Shown here piece after piece: positions 10,321 to 19,680 of a stretch of 64,000 nucleotides of DNA. A program made the position numbers and the translations under genes. The notes under the pieces are model-generated. The model saw nothing but the letters and a program-made list of their open reading frames with translations, was not told where the DNA came from and made no database searches. The first letter of the stretch is position 1. Each line of letters starts with the position of its first letter. This DNA is from Phylloscopus collybita (Eukaryota; Chordata; Aves; Passeriformes; Phylloscopidae), in NCBI GenBank assembly GCA_027886175.1, contig JAJNNQ010000077.1, forward strand, positions 930,001 to 994,000, in the 5' to 3' direction.

Positions 10321-12081
10321 ATGTGGTCTAGCTTTCCCTGGTTTGGGTGGCACGTGGTGGTGGCTGTATTTCTGCCATTTGCTACTCCTTATGTAAATAT
10401 GGGTCCTATGACTAAGGCTACTGTGGCTGGCATCCAGTTTATTTTGTGGATTAATAAGGTGAGAAATTCATGGATTTTTAACTTCCTCTGGAAAGCAAGC
10501 ACATGGATTCATAGCTATCATACGCTAACTCTGTGCTTCTGGGGTTACTTTAACAATGGTACCTATTGTGAGGGAATGTCTCCGGGGGAAATTTTCTCCC
10601 AGCCCTTCACAAAGTTTTTTGGGTCCACCCCACCAGTTTTTGAAGGGTTGAAATCTCTGAGTGCTAATGATATCATACAGTGGCTGGTGTTGCTGGTATG
10701 CCTGTTCTGTTTGGCATTCAGAGATAAGGGGAAATTGGCCTGGGTAAGCACCTTAATAAGTACCCCAGAGAATAAGAATGCAGCCCAAGAGTCCGCTCCT
10801 GCCCCACAGCCTGCCTCAGAGATAAACCAACCAGTTTGGGTGGGGGCTCTGATTAAGGAGATGCAGGAGAAGATGGGCCAGATGCTGAGGGAGTACATTT
10901 CCCCAGCTAGTGGGAAATCCTTCCCCTGCCCTGACAAAAGAGAGTCTGATGGTGCAGCAATGAAACCCACAGAGATTACAACTGCTCAGGTCCCAGCTGA
11001 ACCACAGGGGCAGTCACAGCCAGCGGCAGTTGCCCCTGTGGAAACAAAGAAATCTAAGGTGAAAACAGCAAACCCAGATAATAAGAAAGGAGGGCCCTCA
11101 CAACCTGCAGGGGAATCACATGTTCAGATCATCACCGAGTCCCTGTCGTACGAAAGTCTCCGTAACCTGCAAAAAGATATTGTACGGCGGGGGCGTGAGG
11201 CTTACACAGCCTGCCTACTTCGGGTTTGGGACCTCATGGGTACTGGTGTGCAATTGGACAGTGGTGAGGCAAGGAATTTGGGACCCTTGACCCAGGACTC
11301 AGGTATAAATCAGGTATTTGTAAGAGAGCCAGGACCCCTTTCCCTTTGGGAGCGGCTTTTAATGAGTGTGAGAGAGAGATTTATCCACAAAGAAAGAATG
11401 CAGGAGCACCACCATAGAATGCGCTGGAAAACTCTGGAGGAAGGGATCCAACAGCTGAGGGAAGTGGCGGTGCTGGAGGTACTTTTTGGGAGGAGTGGAC
11501 AGCATGATAATGACCCTGACAAGGTTAAATGCACAGGGCAGATGTTGTGGAATCTGGCAAATCTAGGGCCATCTCAGTACACCACCTTTATTGCAACAAT
11601 TAATGCTGAGGACAATCGAGAGACAGTGGGGTCTGTTGCCAATAAGCTTAGGAATTATGAAAGTATGATCAATGGCCCGATGCAGGCTCATATCTCTGCT
11701 GTGGTTAAAGAACTCAAAGAAGAGATAAGGGGGGTGAGGGAGGAGATGAGGATGAACAGTTCCAGTGTGGCACGAGTGCGAGTCACAGGCCCCAGAGTTA
11801 GAGCCCAACGACCCCCAGCTCGAGAGAGAGGGTACACCCCAAGAGCTGACCTGTGGTTTTATCTGCGTGACCATGGGGAAGACATGGGAATGTGGGATGG
11901 GAAACCCACTTCTGTCCTGGCAGCACGGGTGCGTGAGCTCAAGGAGAGGAACACTCGCCAAGGGAATTCTACAAAAATGAAAGTAGCCTCAGCCTCCTAT
12001 AACCAAGCTGCCAATGCTGTGTTGAATCCCCTTGAAGGAACCTCTAGTATGTATGCTCAGGAAGGGGATAACCAGTGCTAG
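10321..12081 (+). CDS. gag: retroviral Gag polyprotein (ERV-L-like)
   Basis: The 586-codon frame starts at the first ATG; the open frame reaches back to a TTG at 10264. The N-terminus is unusual for Gag. Residues 3-26 are strongly hydrophobic. A cysteine-containing stretch with an NGT sequon at 79-81 follows. A second hydrophobic segment at about 118-133 is followed by the basic residues DKGK. Next come a proline/alanine-rich linker, a charged region and a coiled-coil-like stretch (KELKEEIRGVREEM). The C-terminal phrase HGEDMGMWDGKPT resembles avian ERV-L Gag. No CCHC zinc knuckle is seen. It ends at UAG, in the same frame as pol. It would form the particle shell; whether it is expressed is unknown. 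Confidence 0.82.
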   Translation: MWSSFPWFGWHVVVAVFLPFATPYVNMGPMTKATVAGIQFILWINKVRNSWIFNFLWKASTWIHSYHTLTLCFWGYFNNGTYCEGMSPGEIFSQPFTKFFGSTPPVFEGLKSLSANDIIQWLVLLVCLFCLAFRDKGKLAWVSTLISTPENKNAAQESAPAPQPASEINQPVWVGALIKEMQEKMGQMLREYISPASGKSFPCPDKRESDGAAMKPTEITTAQVPAEPQGQSQPAAVAPVETKKSKVKTANPDNKKGGPSQPAGESHVQIITESLSYESLRNLQKDIVRRGREAYTACLLRVWDLMGTGVQLDSGEARNLGPLTQDSGINQVFVREPGPLSLWERLLMSVRERFIHKERMQEHHHRMRWKTLEEGIQQLREVAVLEVLFGRSGQHDNDPDKVKCTGQMLWNLANLGPSQYTTFIATINAEDNRETVGSVANKLRNYESMINGPMQAHISAVVKELKEEIRGVREEMRMNSSSVARVRVTGPRVRAQRPPARERGYTPRADLWFYLRDHGEDMGMWDGKPTSVLAARVRELKERNTRQGNSTKMKVASASYNQAANAVLNPLEGTSSMYAQEGDNQC

Positions 12082-12099
12082 AGGGGCCCTGCCTCTAGC
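12077..12099 (+). promoter_or_regulatory. hairpin enclosing the gag stop codon, candidate readthrough signal
   Basis: The bases 'gctagagg' (12077-12084) pair perfectly with 'cctctagc' (12092-12099) around a 7-base loop. The gag UAG (12079-12081) sits inside the 5' stem. Pol continues in the same frame immediately after it, as expected for stop-codon suppression rather than frameshifting. Function is inferred. Confidence 0.55.
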
Positions 12100-15000
12100 C
12101 AGGTAGAGGAAAGGGATAATCGGATCTATTGGACCGTGTGGATCCGATGGCCTGGCACATCTGACCCACAAAAATACACGGCTTTGGTTGACACTGGTGC
12201 CCAATGTACCCTGATGCCATCAGGGTATGTAGGAACAGAAGCCATTTCTATTTCTGGGGTGACAGGAGGGTCCCAGCAGCTGACTGTAGTAGAGGCTGAA
12301 GTGAGTTTAACTGGGAATGGGTGGCAGAAACACCCCATCGTGACTGGCCCAGAGGCCCCGTGCATCCTCGGCATAGACTATCTCAGAAATGGATATTTCA
12401 GAGACCCAAAAGGGTATCGTTGGGCTTTTGGAGTAGCTGCTGTAGAGACGGAAGAGATCAAACAACTGAATACCTTGCCTGGTCTCTCAGATGACCCTTC
12501 TGCTGTGGGACTGCTAAGAGTTGAAGAACAACAGGTACCAATTGCCACAGCAACAGTGCACCGTCGGCAATACCGCACTGACAGAGACTCTGTGACCCCG
12601 ATCCATGAGATGATTCGTAAACTGGAGAGCCAAGGGGTGGTCAGTAAAGCTCATTCACCTTTTAACAGCCCCATCTGGCCTGTGCGTAAGCCCAGTGGGG
12701 AATGGAGACTGACAGTGGATTACCGTGGCCTGAATGAGGTCACGCCACCACTGAGCGCTGCTGTGCCAGACATGTTGGAGTTGCAGTATGAGCTGGAGTC
12801 CAAGGCAGCAAAGTGGTACGCGACCATCGACATTGCCAATGCCTTCTTCTCCATTCCTGTGGCAGCAGAGTGCAGACCCCAGTTTGCTTTCACGTGGAGG
12901 GGTGTGCAGTACACCTGGAATCGGCTGCCCCAGGGGTGGAAGCACAGTCCCACCATCTGCCATGGACTGATCCAGGATGCACTGGAAAAGGGTGAGGCTC
13001 CGGACCATCTACAGTACATAGATGACATCATTGTGTGGGGGAACACGGCAATGGAAGTCTTTGAGAAAGGAGAGAAGATCATCCAAATTCTCCTGGAAGC
13101 CGGTTTTGCCATCAAGAAGAGCAAAGTCAAGGGACCTGCCCAAGAGATCCAGTTCCTGGGAGTGAAGTGGCAAGATGGACGGCGTCAGATTCCCACTGAG
13201 GTCATCAATAAGATCACCGCCATGTCCCCACCGACCAACAAGAAGGAAACACAAGCTTTCCTAGGGGCCATTGGCTTTTGGAGGATGCACATCCCTGAGT
13301 ACAGTCAGATTGTGAGCCCTCTCTACCTGGTTACCCGCAAGAAGAACGATTTCCACTGGGGCCCTGAACAGCAACACGCCTTTGCCCAGATCAAGCAGGA
13401 AATCGCACATGCAGTAGCCCTTGGCCCAGTCAGGACGGGACCAGAGGTAAAGAATGTGCTCTACTCTGCAGCCGGGAGCCATGGTCTGTCCTGGAGCCTG
13501 TGGCAGAAGGTACCAGGTGAGACTCGAGGCCGGCCACTGGGATTCTGGAGCCGAAGCTACAGAGGGTCTGAAGCCAATTACACTCCCACAGAGAAGGAGA
13601 TCTTGGCCGCCTACGAAGGAGTTCAAGCTGCCTCAGAGGTGATTGGCATTGAAGCACAACTCCTCCTGGCACCCCGACTACCGGTGCTGGGGTGGATGTT
13701 TAAAGGAAAGGTTCCCTCCACCCACCATGCTACCGATGCCACATGGAGCAAATGGATCGCCCTCATCACTCAGCGCGCCCGTATTGGTAACCCGAATCGC
13801 CCTGGGATTTTGGAAGTAATCACCAACTGGCCAGAAGCTGAGAACTTCAGTCTCACTGACGAAGAAGAACAAGTAACCCGGGCTGAAGAAGCTCCACCAT
13901 ACAACCAACTGCCAGCAGAAGAAACACGCTACGCTCTTTTCACTGACGGTTCCTGTCGCATCGTAGGGATGAACCGGAAGTGGAAAGCAGCCGTATGGAG
14001 CCCCACACGACAAGTTGCACACGCCACTGAAGGAGAAGGTGGGTCAAGCCAGCTTGCTGAACTCAAAGCTGTTCAATTGGCCCTGGACATTGCTGAAAGA
14101 GAGAAGTGGCCGAAGCTCTTCCTCTACACTGATTCGTGGATGGTGGCTAATGCTCTGTGGGGCTGGCTGGAAAGGTGGAAAAAAGCCAACTGGCAGCGTA
14201 GGGGAAAACCAATCTGGGCTGCTGATGAGTGGAAGGACATTGCCATCAGGGTAGGGAAACTACCTGTGAAAGTCCGTCATGTGGATGCCCATGTCCCCAA
14301 GAGTCGGGCTAATGAGGAGCACCGGAACAACGAGCAAGTAGATCAAGCTGCGAGGATAAAGGTATCCAAGGTAGACTTGGATTGGCAACACAAGGGAGAG
14401 TTGTTCCTAGCTCGGTGGGCCCATGATGCTTCAGGTCATCAGGGCAGAGATGCCACCTATAAGTGGGCACGAGACCGAGGGGTGGATCTAACCATGAACA
14501 GTATTTCACAGGTTATCCACGACTGTGAGACGTGTGCTGCCATCAAGCAGGCCAAGCGGGTGAAGCCCCTCTGGTACGGTGGACGGTGGTCCAAGTACAA
14601 GTATGGGGAGGCCTGGCAGATTGATTACATCACACTGCCCCAAACCCGCCAAGGCAAGCGCTACGTGCTGACCATGGTGGAAGCCACCACTGGGTGGCTG
14701 GAGACCTATCCTGTGCCTCATGCCACCGCCCGGAACACCATCCTGGGCCTGGAAAAACAAGTCCTGTGGAGACATGGCACCCCTGAGAGAATTGAGTCGG
14801 ACAACAGGACTCATTTCAAGAACAGCCTCATAAACACCTGGGCTAAGGAACACGGCATTGAATGGATATATCACATCCCTTATCATGCACCAGCTGCCGG
14901 GAAAGTTGAACAGTGCAATGGACTACTTAAGACCACCCTGAAGGCACTTGGCAGGGGGACCTTCAAGAATTGGGAAGTGAACTTAGCAAAGGCCACCTGG

Positions 15001-15264
15001 ATGGTCAACACCCGAGGGTCTATTAATCGAGCTGGTCCTGCCCAGTCTACCCCTTTGCACACAGTGGATGGAGACAAAGTCCCTGTGGTACATATGAGAG
15101 GTATCTTCGGAAAGACTGTTTGGGTAAACCCCACCTTGGGCAAAGGTGAACCCACCTGTGGGATTGTTTTTGCTCAAGGACCTGGTAACACTTGGTGGGT
15201 AATGCAGAAAGATGGGAAAACCAGTTGTGTACCACAGGAAAACCTAATCCTAAGTGAGAACTGA
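12082..15264 (+). CDS. pol: retroviral Pol (protease, reverse transcriptase, RNase H, integrase)
   Basis: The open frame of about 1,060 codons follows the gag UAG without frame change. It has no ATG near its start; a GTG at 12136 is unlikely to be a real initiator. Domains in order: aspartic protease with DTGA (12190-12201); reverse transcriptase with LPQG (12925-12936) and catalytic YIDD (13015-13026); RNase H with acidic residues at 13945 (TDGS), 14059 (ELKA), 14131 (TDS) and 14284 (VDAH); integrase with an HHCC finger (His 14422 and 14437, Cys 14524 and 14533) and a DD35E triad (Asp 14623, Asp 14800, Glu 14908). All catalytic residues are present. No dUTPase is recognised. Products would copy the RNA genome into DNA and integrate it. 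Resemblance is to class III ERV-L pol. Confidence 0.93.
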   Translation, partial: RGPASSQVEERDNRIYWTVWIRWPGTSDPQKYTALVDTGAQCTLMPSGYVGTEAISISGVTGGSQQLTVVEAEVSLTGNGWQKHPIVTGPEAPCILGIDYLRNGYFRDPKGYRWAFGVAAVETEEIKQLNTLPGLSDDPSAVGLLRVEEQQVPIATATVHRRQYRTDRDSVTPIHEMIRKLESQGVVSKAHSPFNSPIWPVRKPSGEWRLTVDYRGLNEVTPPLSAAVPDMLELQYELESKAAKWYATIDIANAFFSIPVAAECRPQFAFTWRGVQYTWNRLPQGWKHSPTICHGLIQDALEKGEAPDHLQYIDDIIVWGNTAMEVFEKGEKIIQILLEAGFAIKKSKVKGPAQEIQFLGVKWQDGRRQIPTEVINKITAMSPPTNKKETQAFLGAIGFWRMHIPEYSQIVSPLYLVTRKKNDFHWGPEQQHAFAQIKQEIAHAVALGPVRTGPEVKNVLYSAAGSHGLSWSLWQKVPGETRGRPLGFWSRSYRGSEANYTPTEKEILAAYEGVQAASEVIGIEAQLLLAPRLPVLGWMFKGKVPSTHHATDATWSKWIALITQRARIGNPNRPGILEVITNWPEAENFSLTDEEEQVTRAEEAPPYNQLPAEETRYALFTDGSCRIVGMNRKWKAAVWSPTRQVAHATEGEGGSSQLAELKAVQLALDIAEREKWPKLFLYTDSWMVANALWGWLERWKKANWQRRGKPIWAADEWKDIAIRVGKLPVKVRHVDAHVPKSRANEEHRNNEQVDQAARIKVSKVDLDWQHKGELFLARWAHDASGHQGRDATYKWARDRGVDLTMNSISQVIHDCETCAAIKQAKRVKPLWYGGRWSKYKYGEAWQIDYITLPQTRQGKRYVLTMVEATTGWLETYPVPHATARNTILGLEKQVLWRHGTPERIESDNRTHFKNSLINTWAKEHGIEWIYHIPYHAPAAGKVEQCNGLLKTTLKALGRGTFKNWEVNLAKATWMVNTRGSINRAGPAQSTPLHTVDGDKVPVVHMRGIFGKTVWVNPTLGKGEPTCGIVFAQGPGNTWWVMQKDGKTSCVPQENLILSEN

Positions 15265-15329
15265 GTGTGAGGGTTCATTCTGTATAGTGGAGTTTATTAA
15301 TTTAGGTATGATACAGATGATAATAGAAT

Positions 15330-15343
15330 AAGGGGTGGAGTGA
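15330..15343 (+). other. polypurine tract
   Basis: The purine-rich 'aaggggtggagtga' lies immediately before the 3' LTR, where plus-strand priming would occur. Confidence 0.65.
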
Positions 15344-16012
15344 TGTTCTGGGTTGTGGAGCCGGGTTTTGTATATTCTATTTCCATTTGTTTTGGGGCCT
15401 GATGACCCACCTTGATAGGCCATTGTTACCTTCCCCAGCCTGTGCGGTGCATTTGCATTTCTATACATCTCATGCCCTGGCGGTGGGGGGTGGGGGGGAG
15501 GGGGGGTGGCCGGGGGCTGGCGGTTCGGCCCTGCTGCAGGAGCTGGGTGCTCGGCGCTTCCTTCGCTGCGGTGTGGCAAGAGCTTCTTTGTCTCCTGTGC
15601 TCGCCATCCTGTCTCCCTCCTCGCCGTCCCTGAACCGGCTTCTTCGCAGAATCATCTCTGCTCCAACAGGATCACGTCTGCCATTTCATAAGTGTTTGGA
15701 CTGTTTACGTTTGGACTGTTTCTCAACATCCTGAATCACAGGGTCAGATTGAAACTCTGACTCTGTCAGGGTTTTCTTCTAAAATTATTGTTTATTTGTT
15801 TATTTGTTTGGTTGGTTGGGTGGTTTTGTTTCCTATCATATTTGTATTGTTAATACCTCCTAGTAAAGAACTGTTATTCCTATTCCCAACATCTTTGCCT
15901 GAGAGCCCTTGATTGCAAAATTATAATTCGTCGGGGTGTGAGGGGTTGGTATTCTCCATCCTAGGGGAACCTCAGTTTCCCTGGCAGATACCTGTCTTTC
16001 CAAACCAAGACA
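15344..16012 (+). repeat. 3' LTR of the ERV-L-like provirus
   Basis: The LTR begins TGTTCTGGG and ends CCAAGACA, and aligns along its length with the 5' LTR. Differences cluster near 15510-15530 and 15680-15690. Confidence 0.92.
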
Positions 16013-16535
16013 TTGTGTTACATGTTCTGAGGTTATACCTACTTCCCATCTTCCGAGATACAACCCCCACATGGTTAACACGTAGTTATCTTCCGGTCCT
16101 AGAGGCCGGTTCATTTTTTCAAATTTCTTCTCCCTGCGGAGAGAAATAAAAATCCCTTTTTCTTTAAAAAGGGGACAAGGTATTTTTTACCTTGTTCACG
16201 CGGCTGCAGATCACGTCGGGGTCACCATATATAACTGATAACGGCGCCGAGGGGACGAGACAGGGAGGCATCAGTGAAGGCTGCATGGTGCTCTTGCAGG
16301 CAAGAGACCACACCTTTATTTTCTGACTCATTTTGTACATTTTACAAGTTGCCCACCCCAGAGGTGGGACCCTTGGAACCACTGGTCATTTTCCAGAGAC
16401 CATCACCGAAGCCCCTCCTCTGGGAACAGATGTGGGAGCTTTGGTTGTTTACTGAACATGACCTTGTGCTTCAAGACCGTGCCTGAGAATAGAATTCCCA
16501 AAACCAAAACAAGCAGGCACGAAAGCATGGCAACA
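16013..16535 (-). mobile_element. 5' end of an older antisense retrovirus (LTR, primer site, leader)
   Basis: Read on the minus strand, a roughly 300-bp LTR (16535 to 16236) begins TGTTGCC, carries AATAAA (16320-16315) and ends in CA. Eight bases later comes a tRNA-Trp-type primer site, then a leader with a possible donor (AAGGTAAA) and acceptor (TCTCTCCGCAG). A reading frame begins ATG at 16114 and is cut after about 34 codons where the ERV-L-like 3' LTR starts at 16012. Confidence 0.72.
16210..16227 (-). other. primer binding site, tRNA-Trp type
   Basis: The minus strand reads TGGTGACCCCGACGTGAT. As I recall it, this equals the tRNA-Trp primer site of avian leukosis/sarcoma viruses at all 18 positions. 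Confidence 0.8.
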
Positions 16536-17345
16536 GGCCCCTTGGTTCCAGTGGGTCCCAAACTGTCAAAATAGTCTCCATTGTTCCATGAAGCCCCACA
16601 ATGTCACTGTGGTCCCCTTGGTTCTACAGGGCAGCGGAATTTAACAGTGGACCCTTGGTTCCATGAGGTACCTCAGTCACAATGGCCCCTTGGCTCCATG
16701 TGGCCAAGATGTTTCACAGTGGCTCCTCGTTCCATGAGACCACACAGAGTTGCAATGGATCCTTGGTTGCATGAGATCTTGCTGTGTCACAATGGAGTTC
16801 TGGTTCCATGAGCTTTCCTACTGCCAACAACAGTCTCCTTGGTTCTGCAGTGTCACCATGGACCCTTGGTTCCAGGAGGTCCCACAGTATAACATGGTCA
16901 CTTGGGTTCTGTGAGGTTCAGCAGTGTCACAATGGCCTCCTTGGTTCTACAAGGCCTTGCTGGGTCAGAATGGCCCCTTTGGTTCCATGAGGCCCCACAA
17001 TGTCACCATGGTCTCCTTGGATCTGCATTGTCACGATGGACCTTCCATTCCCTGCAGCCCTGGTGTGTCACAGTGGCCCCTTAGTTCCATGAGTTACTGC
17101 ACTATCAGCAATGGTTCCCTTGCTCAAACAAGGCCTTGCTGATCACAATGGACTCTTGGTTCCATGATGCCTTTCTCTGTCACAATGTACTTTGGATTCC
17201 ATGAGGTTCCATAATGTCCCAATGGTCTCCTTGGATCTGTAGTATCACAATGGACCATTGGTTCCATGTGGCCCTGCTGTGTCACAAAGGATTTTTTTTT
17301 TCATGAGGGTCCAACGTGTCACAGTTGACTCCTTGGTTCTGTGAG
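16536..17345 (+). repeat. 37-bp minisatellite array TR2
   Basis: About 22 plus-oriented units ('ttggttccatgagg ... gtgtcacaatgg') begin directly at the antisense LTR. This is the first array of the higher-order repeat region. Confidence 0.88.
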
Positions 17346-17585
17346 GCTCTGCTGTCACCAAATCTCTAAAATATCAGAATAACAATCCTTACACTAATTT
17401 GGTGTTTAAGAGGGCATCACCTGAGGTGATGCTTGAGGTCCAACGTGTGGTAACTCATAACCTTACATGGACATGTGATTCTAAAACACTGTTACTTATA
17501 TACAGTCACTACATGTGCATTAAAATTTAGCCATCACCATAAAACCCACCCCAAATTCCCAGACTCACTCCTTGTTTTTCTATCA
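17346..17585 (+). repeat. AT-rich linker F, copy 1
   Basis: This roughly 235-bp stretch joins an array to block A. Key phrases are 'ggtgtttaagagggcatcac', 'tatacagtcact' and 'cataaaacccacccc'. Similar linkers lie at 21.3, 43.4, 50.4, 55.5 and 63.9 kb. A perfect local palindrome, 'gcatcacctgaggtgatgc', lies near 17413-17431. Confidence 0.75.
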
Positions 17586-18370
17586 CTGCACTCTTGAGCC
17601 AGATGTCTTCTGCTCTTCCAACCATCCTTGCAGGGAAAGCAGGCCCTGCATGCCTTGCTCCTGTGCTAGAAGTTCACAGGCACAGTAAAAATGGAATGAA
17701 CCCTTTTGGTATCCAGCCCAAGGCTGTGTGTGCCCAGGCAGAGGCAGGCAGGACGCAGAGCTGTCAGCAAAGGAAGGGCCCAGCCAGGTGGGGCAGCCGC
17801 GGGTGACGACAGCCTGCAGGGACAGAGGCACAGGGCATGGACACCGTAGGACAGCCTGGGCTGCACAGGGCACAGGGATGGGCAGCAGCTGCAAGGCCCT
17901 GACACAGCCAACTCCTGCAGCACTTGGGCCATGGCTGCTGGCCCTGGGCCTGAGCCAGCAGGAGGGGACAAGTGACCCTTGCAGGCCTGCAAGGGCCTCA
18001 TGGCCTCCTTGTCCGTGCTCAGCAGCCTGGCAGGGGCTGCCCCATGGTGCTGCCCTTGGCATTGCACATCCCCACATCCCAGTGGCCTGGGAAGAGGCGT
18101 GAGCAAGGAGGGAGGGACAGGATGTGCCTTGGCCGGGGCTGGGGCTCGGGCCTTGGCCTTTTCAATTCCTGAAACACATCCAGGTTTGCTCAGCATCAGA
18201 GACATCTTTGCCTTGTTTGTCCCTGGCTGTCCTCACTGCCTGCAGTGTTCTGCTCTACCTGGAATCTGGGCACACTTTCTCAGTCGTGTTTCTCTCTGGG
18301 ACCCATTAAAACTTCAAGAAACTTTGGAGTTTCCATCTCACTTAAACTTCTTGAGAAGTTTCTTGAACTT
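17586..18370 (+). repeat. GC-rich block A, copy 1
   Basis: The block is repeated near 21.55, 42.6, 49.6, 54.7 and 59.6 kb, with a partial copy at 60.3 kb. The core (about 17728-18102) gives an identical 124-codon plus-strand frame in the inverted copy at 49871-50245. It ends with the module 'gacccattaaaacttcaag'. No known protein domain is recognised in any frame, so I treat it as non-coding repeat. Confidence 0.8.
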
Positions 18371-18429
18371 ATAAATTCTGTCTAATAAACGACAGAAGAA
18401 TTGAATACTTAATTTTTTTCCCAGGGGCA

Positions 18430-19340
18430 TGTGTTGTTTGGGTGTTTTGAACAAATGTTTATGAACTTTTCTCACTTAATTTCTCAGTTGAAGGCCTCAG
18501 GAAAGAAGAAGCCTCTAGAAAAGTAAAATTCACCAACCGCCTCCAAGGGGCTGAGGAACCATCCTCATCAGAGCAGCAATGAACAGAAATGGGCACAGCT
18601 TTCTGGCTGCCCCAGCTTTGGGATGGGCCCTGGGCCTGCAGCAGGAGCAGCTCTGCAGGGCCCCAAGGCCGCGGCTGTTGTGCTGGCCTGGGTAGATGGG
18701 ATGGCAGCAGGGGCTGCAGAGCTCTCAGGAGCTGAGGGAGAGGGCAGCAGGGCACCCAGGGAGCCTGGTTTTCCCTTGTGCCAGCACCCTGGCCATGGCT
18801 GGGGCTGAGCCCTGTGGGAGCTGCAGCTGCTGCTGTGCCCTTGCCAGGGGCTGAGGCCATGGGGCCCCTGGCCAGAGCAGCCTGGCCTGAGCAGAGCTGT
18901 GGGGCCAGAGGCGGCTGGGCTGTGCTGGGGAGAGGCCCTTGGTGCTGCAGAGAGCTCAGGGCAGCTGGCAGAGCTTGCAGGGAGCTGGGCTGGCCTGAGA
19001 GAGCCTGGCACAGACACCATCAGTGTCCATCTCAGCCTGTGTGGCCCTGCAGGGGCAGGACTCAGCCCAGGCCTTGTGGGGCAGGGCCAGTGCCTGTGGA
19101 AGGCATTGAAAACAGGCAAACGGCCCAGAGAGGAGGCTGCTCTGTGCCCTTCGTGTCACAGACAGAGCAGTGAGGGGGTCCAGGACATTTGTCAGCCCTG
19201 CCAGCCTCTGTGTCCAGGCATTGGCAGCCCTGGCTGGAAGACTGATATGAATAATATTTTTTTAGCTGAAAATAGTATTTCATGCATAATACACAATGAG
19301 AAAAAGAGGACACATATGATCAGAAGAGCATCTGAGTTTT
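18430..19340 (+). repeat. block B, copy 1
   Basis: Matches 61050-61960 (same orientation) and the inverted copy at 58331-59060. It starts with 'cccaggggcatg' and includes 'agctttctggctgcccc'. The 3' part ('gctgaaaatagtatttcatg') also appears in diverged inverted form at 45.85-45.93 kb. Open frames on both strands reflect GC richness. Confidence 0.75.
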
Positions 19341-19680
19341 TCAGCGGATGAGAGACTCACTGATGTTTTAGCAGTCAAACCTGTTCAATCCTTTCCTCAG
19401 GGCTTCCTTGAAATGAGAGATGACCACCAGAGGCCAAGGCAAGCCAGAGCTCTCTGTCCTGGCAGCGTTTGTCTGGGAGAACCCTTGCATTGAGGGAATT
19501 TTTCAGGAGGAGTATCAATTTTGGCCATGGGCACCTGTAAAAAACAGATAGTTCTTTTCCATAGGAAGGAAAACACAGAGCCCCTCAGCTCTCCAGGGGC
19601 TGATGAGAGGCAACCCTCAGCATTCCAAGATCATCTGGACCTGTCCGGTGGCCCGTGGAAAGCCAAACCAGCCAGACCTG
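19341..19680 (+). repeat. block C, copy 1
   Basis: This copy of a roughly 190-bp module carries 'gccaggacagagagctctgg'-type and 'ttttccataggaaggaaa' phrases. The module recurs, singly or in tandem, at 44.6-45.1, 45.5-45.85, 46.5-46.95, 57.7-58.1 and 62.0-62.3 kb, always next to a minisatellite array. Confidence 0.7.

Larger units (their letters stand above)
9564..16012 (+). mobile_element. ERV-L-like (class III) endogenous retrovirus, near complete
   Basis: Two LTRs (9564-10230 and 15344-16012) flank a primer site, gag, pol and a polypurine tract. There is no env: only 79 bp separate the pol stop from the 3' LTR. The pol motifs, the lack of env and the Gag tail phrase WDGKPT fit class III elements related to ERV-L. 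By eye the LTRs differ at about 5% of positions, so this is not a very recent insertion, although both frames are still open. No target-site duplication is visible (left flank ...ggagag, right flank ttgtgt...), and the flanks belong to two different older elements. Confidence 0.92.

Noticed and set aside
12136..15264. Independent pol start at the GTG at 12136
   Set aside because: The same frame is open back to the gag UAG, and the residues before 12136 read like the start of the protease region. Same-frame readthrough explains it better.
15265..15343. env gene
   Set aside because: Only 79 bp lie between the pol stop and the 3' LTR, and no envelope-like frame lies inside the provirus.
15860..16114. 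84-codon minus-strand frame as one protein
   Set aside because: It runs from the old retroviral leader into the unrelated 3' LTR at 16012; only about 34 codons belong to the older element.
17583..18205. Block A frames of 124-179 codons as a repeated gene family
   Set aside because: Frames are open on both strands and no domain, signal peptide or clear codon pattern is visible. Kept only as a finding to test.
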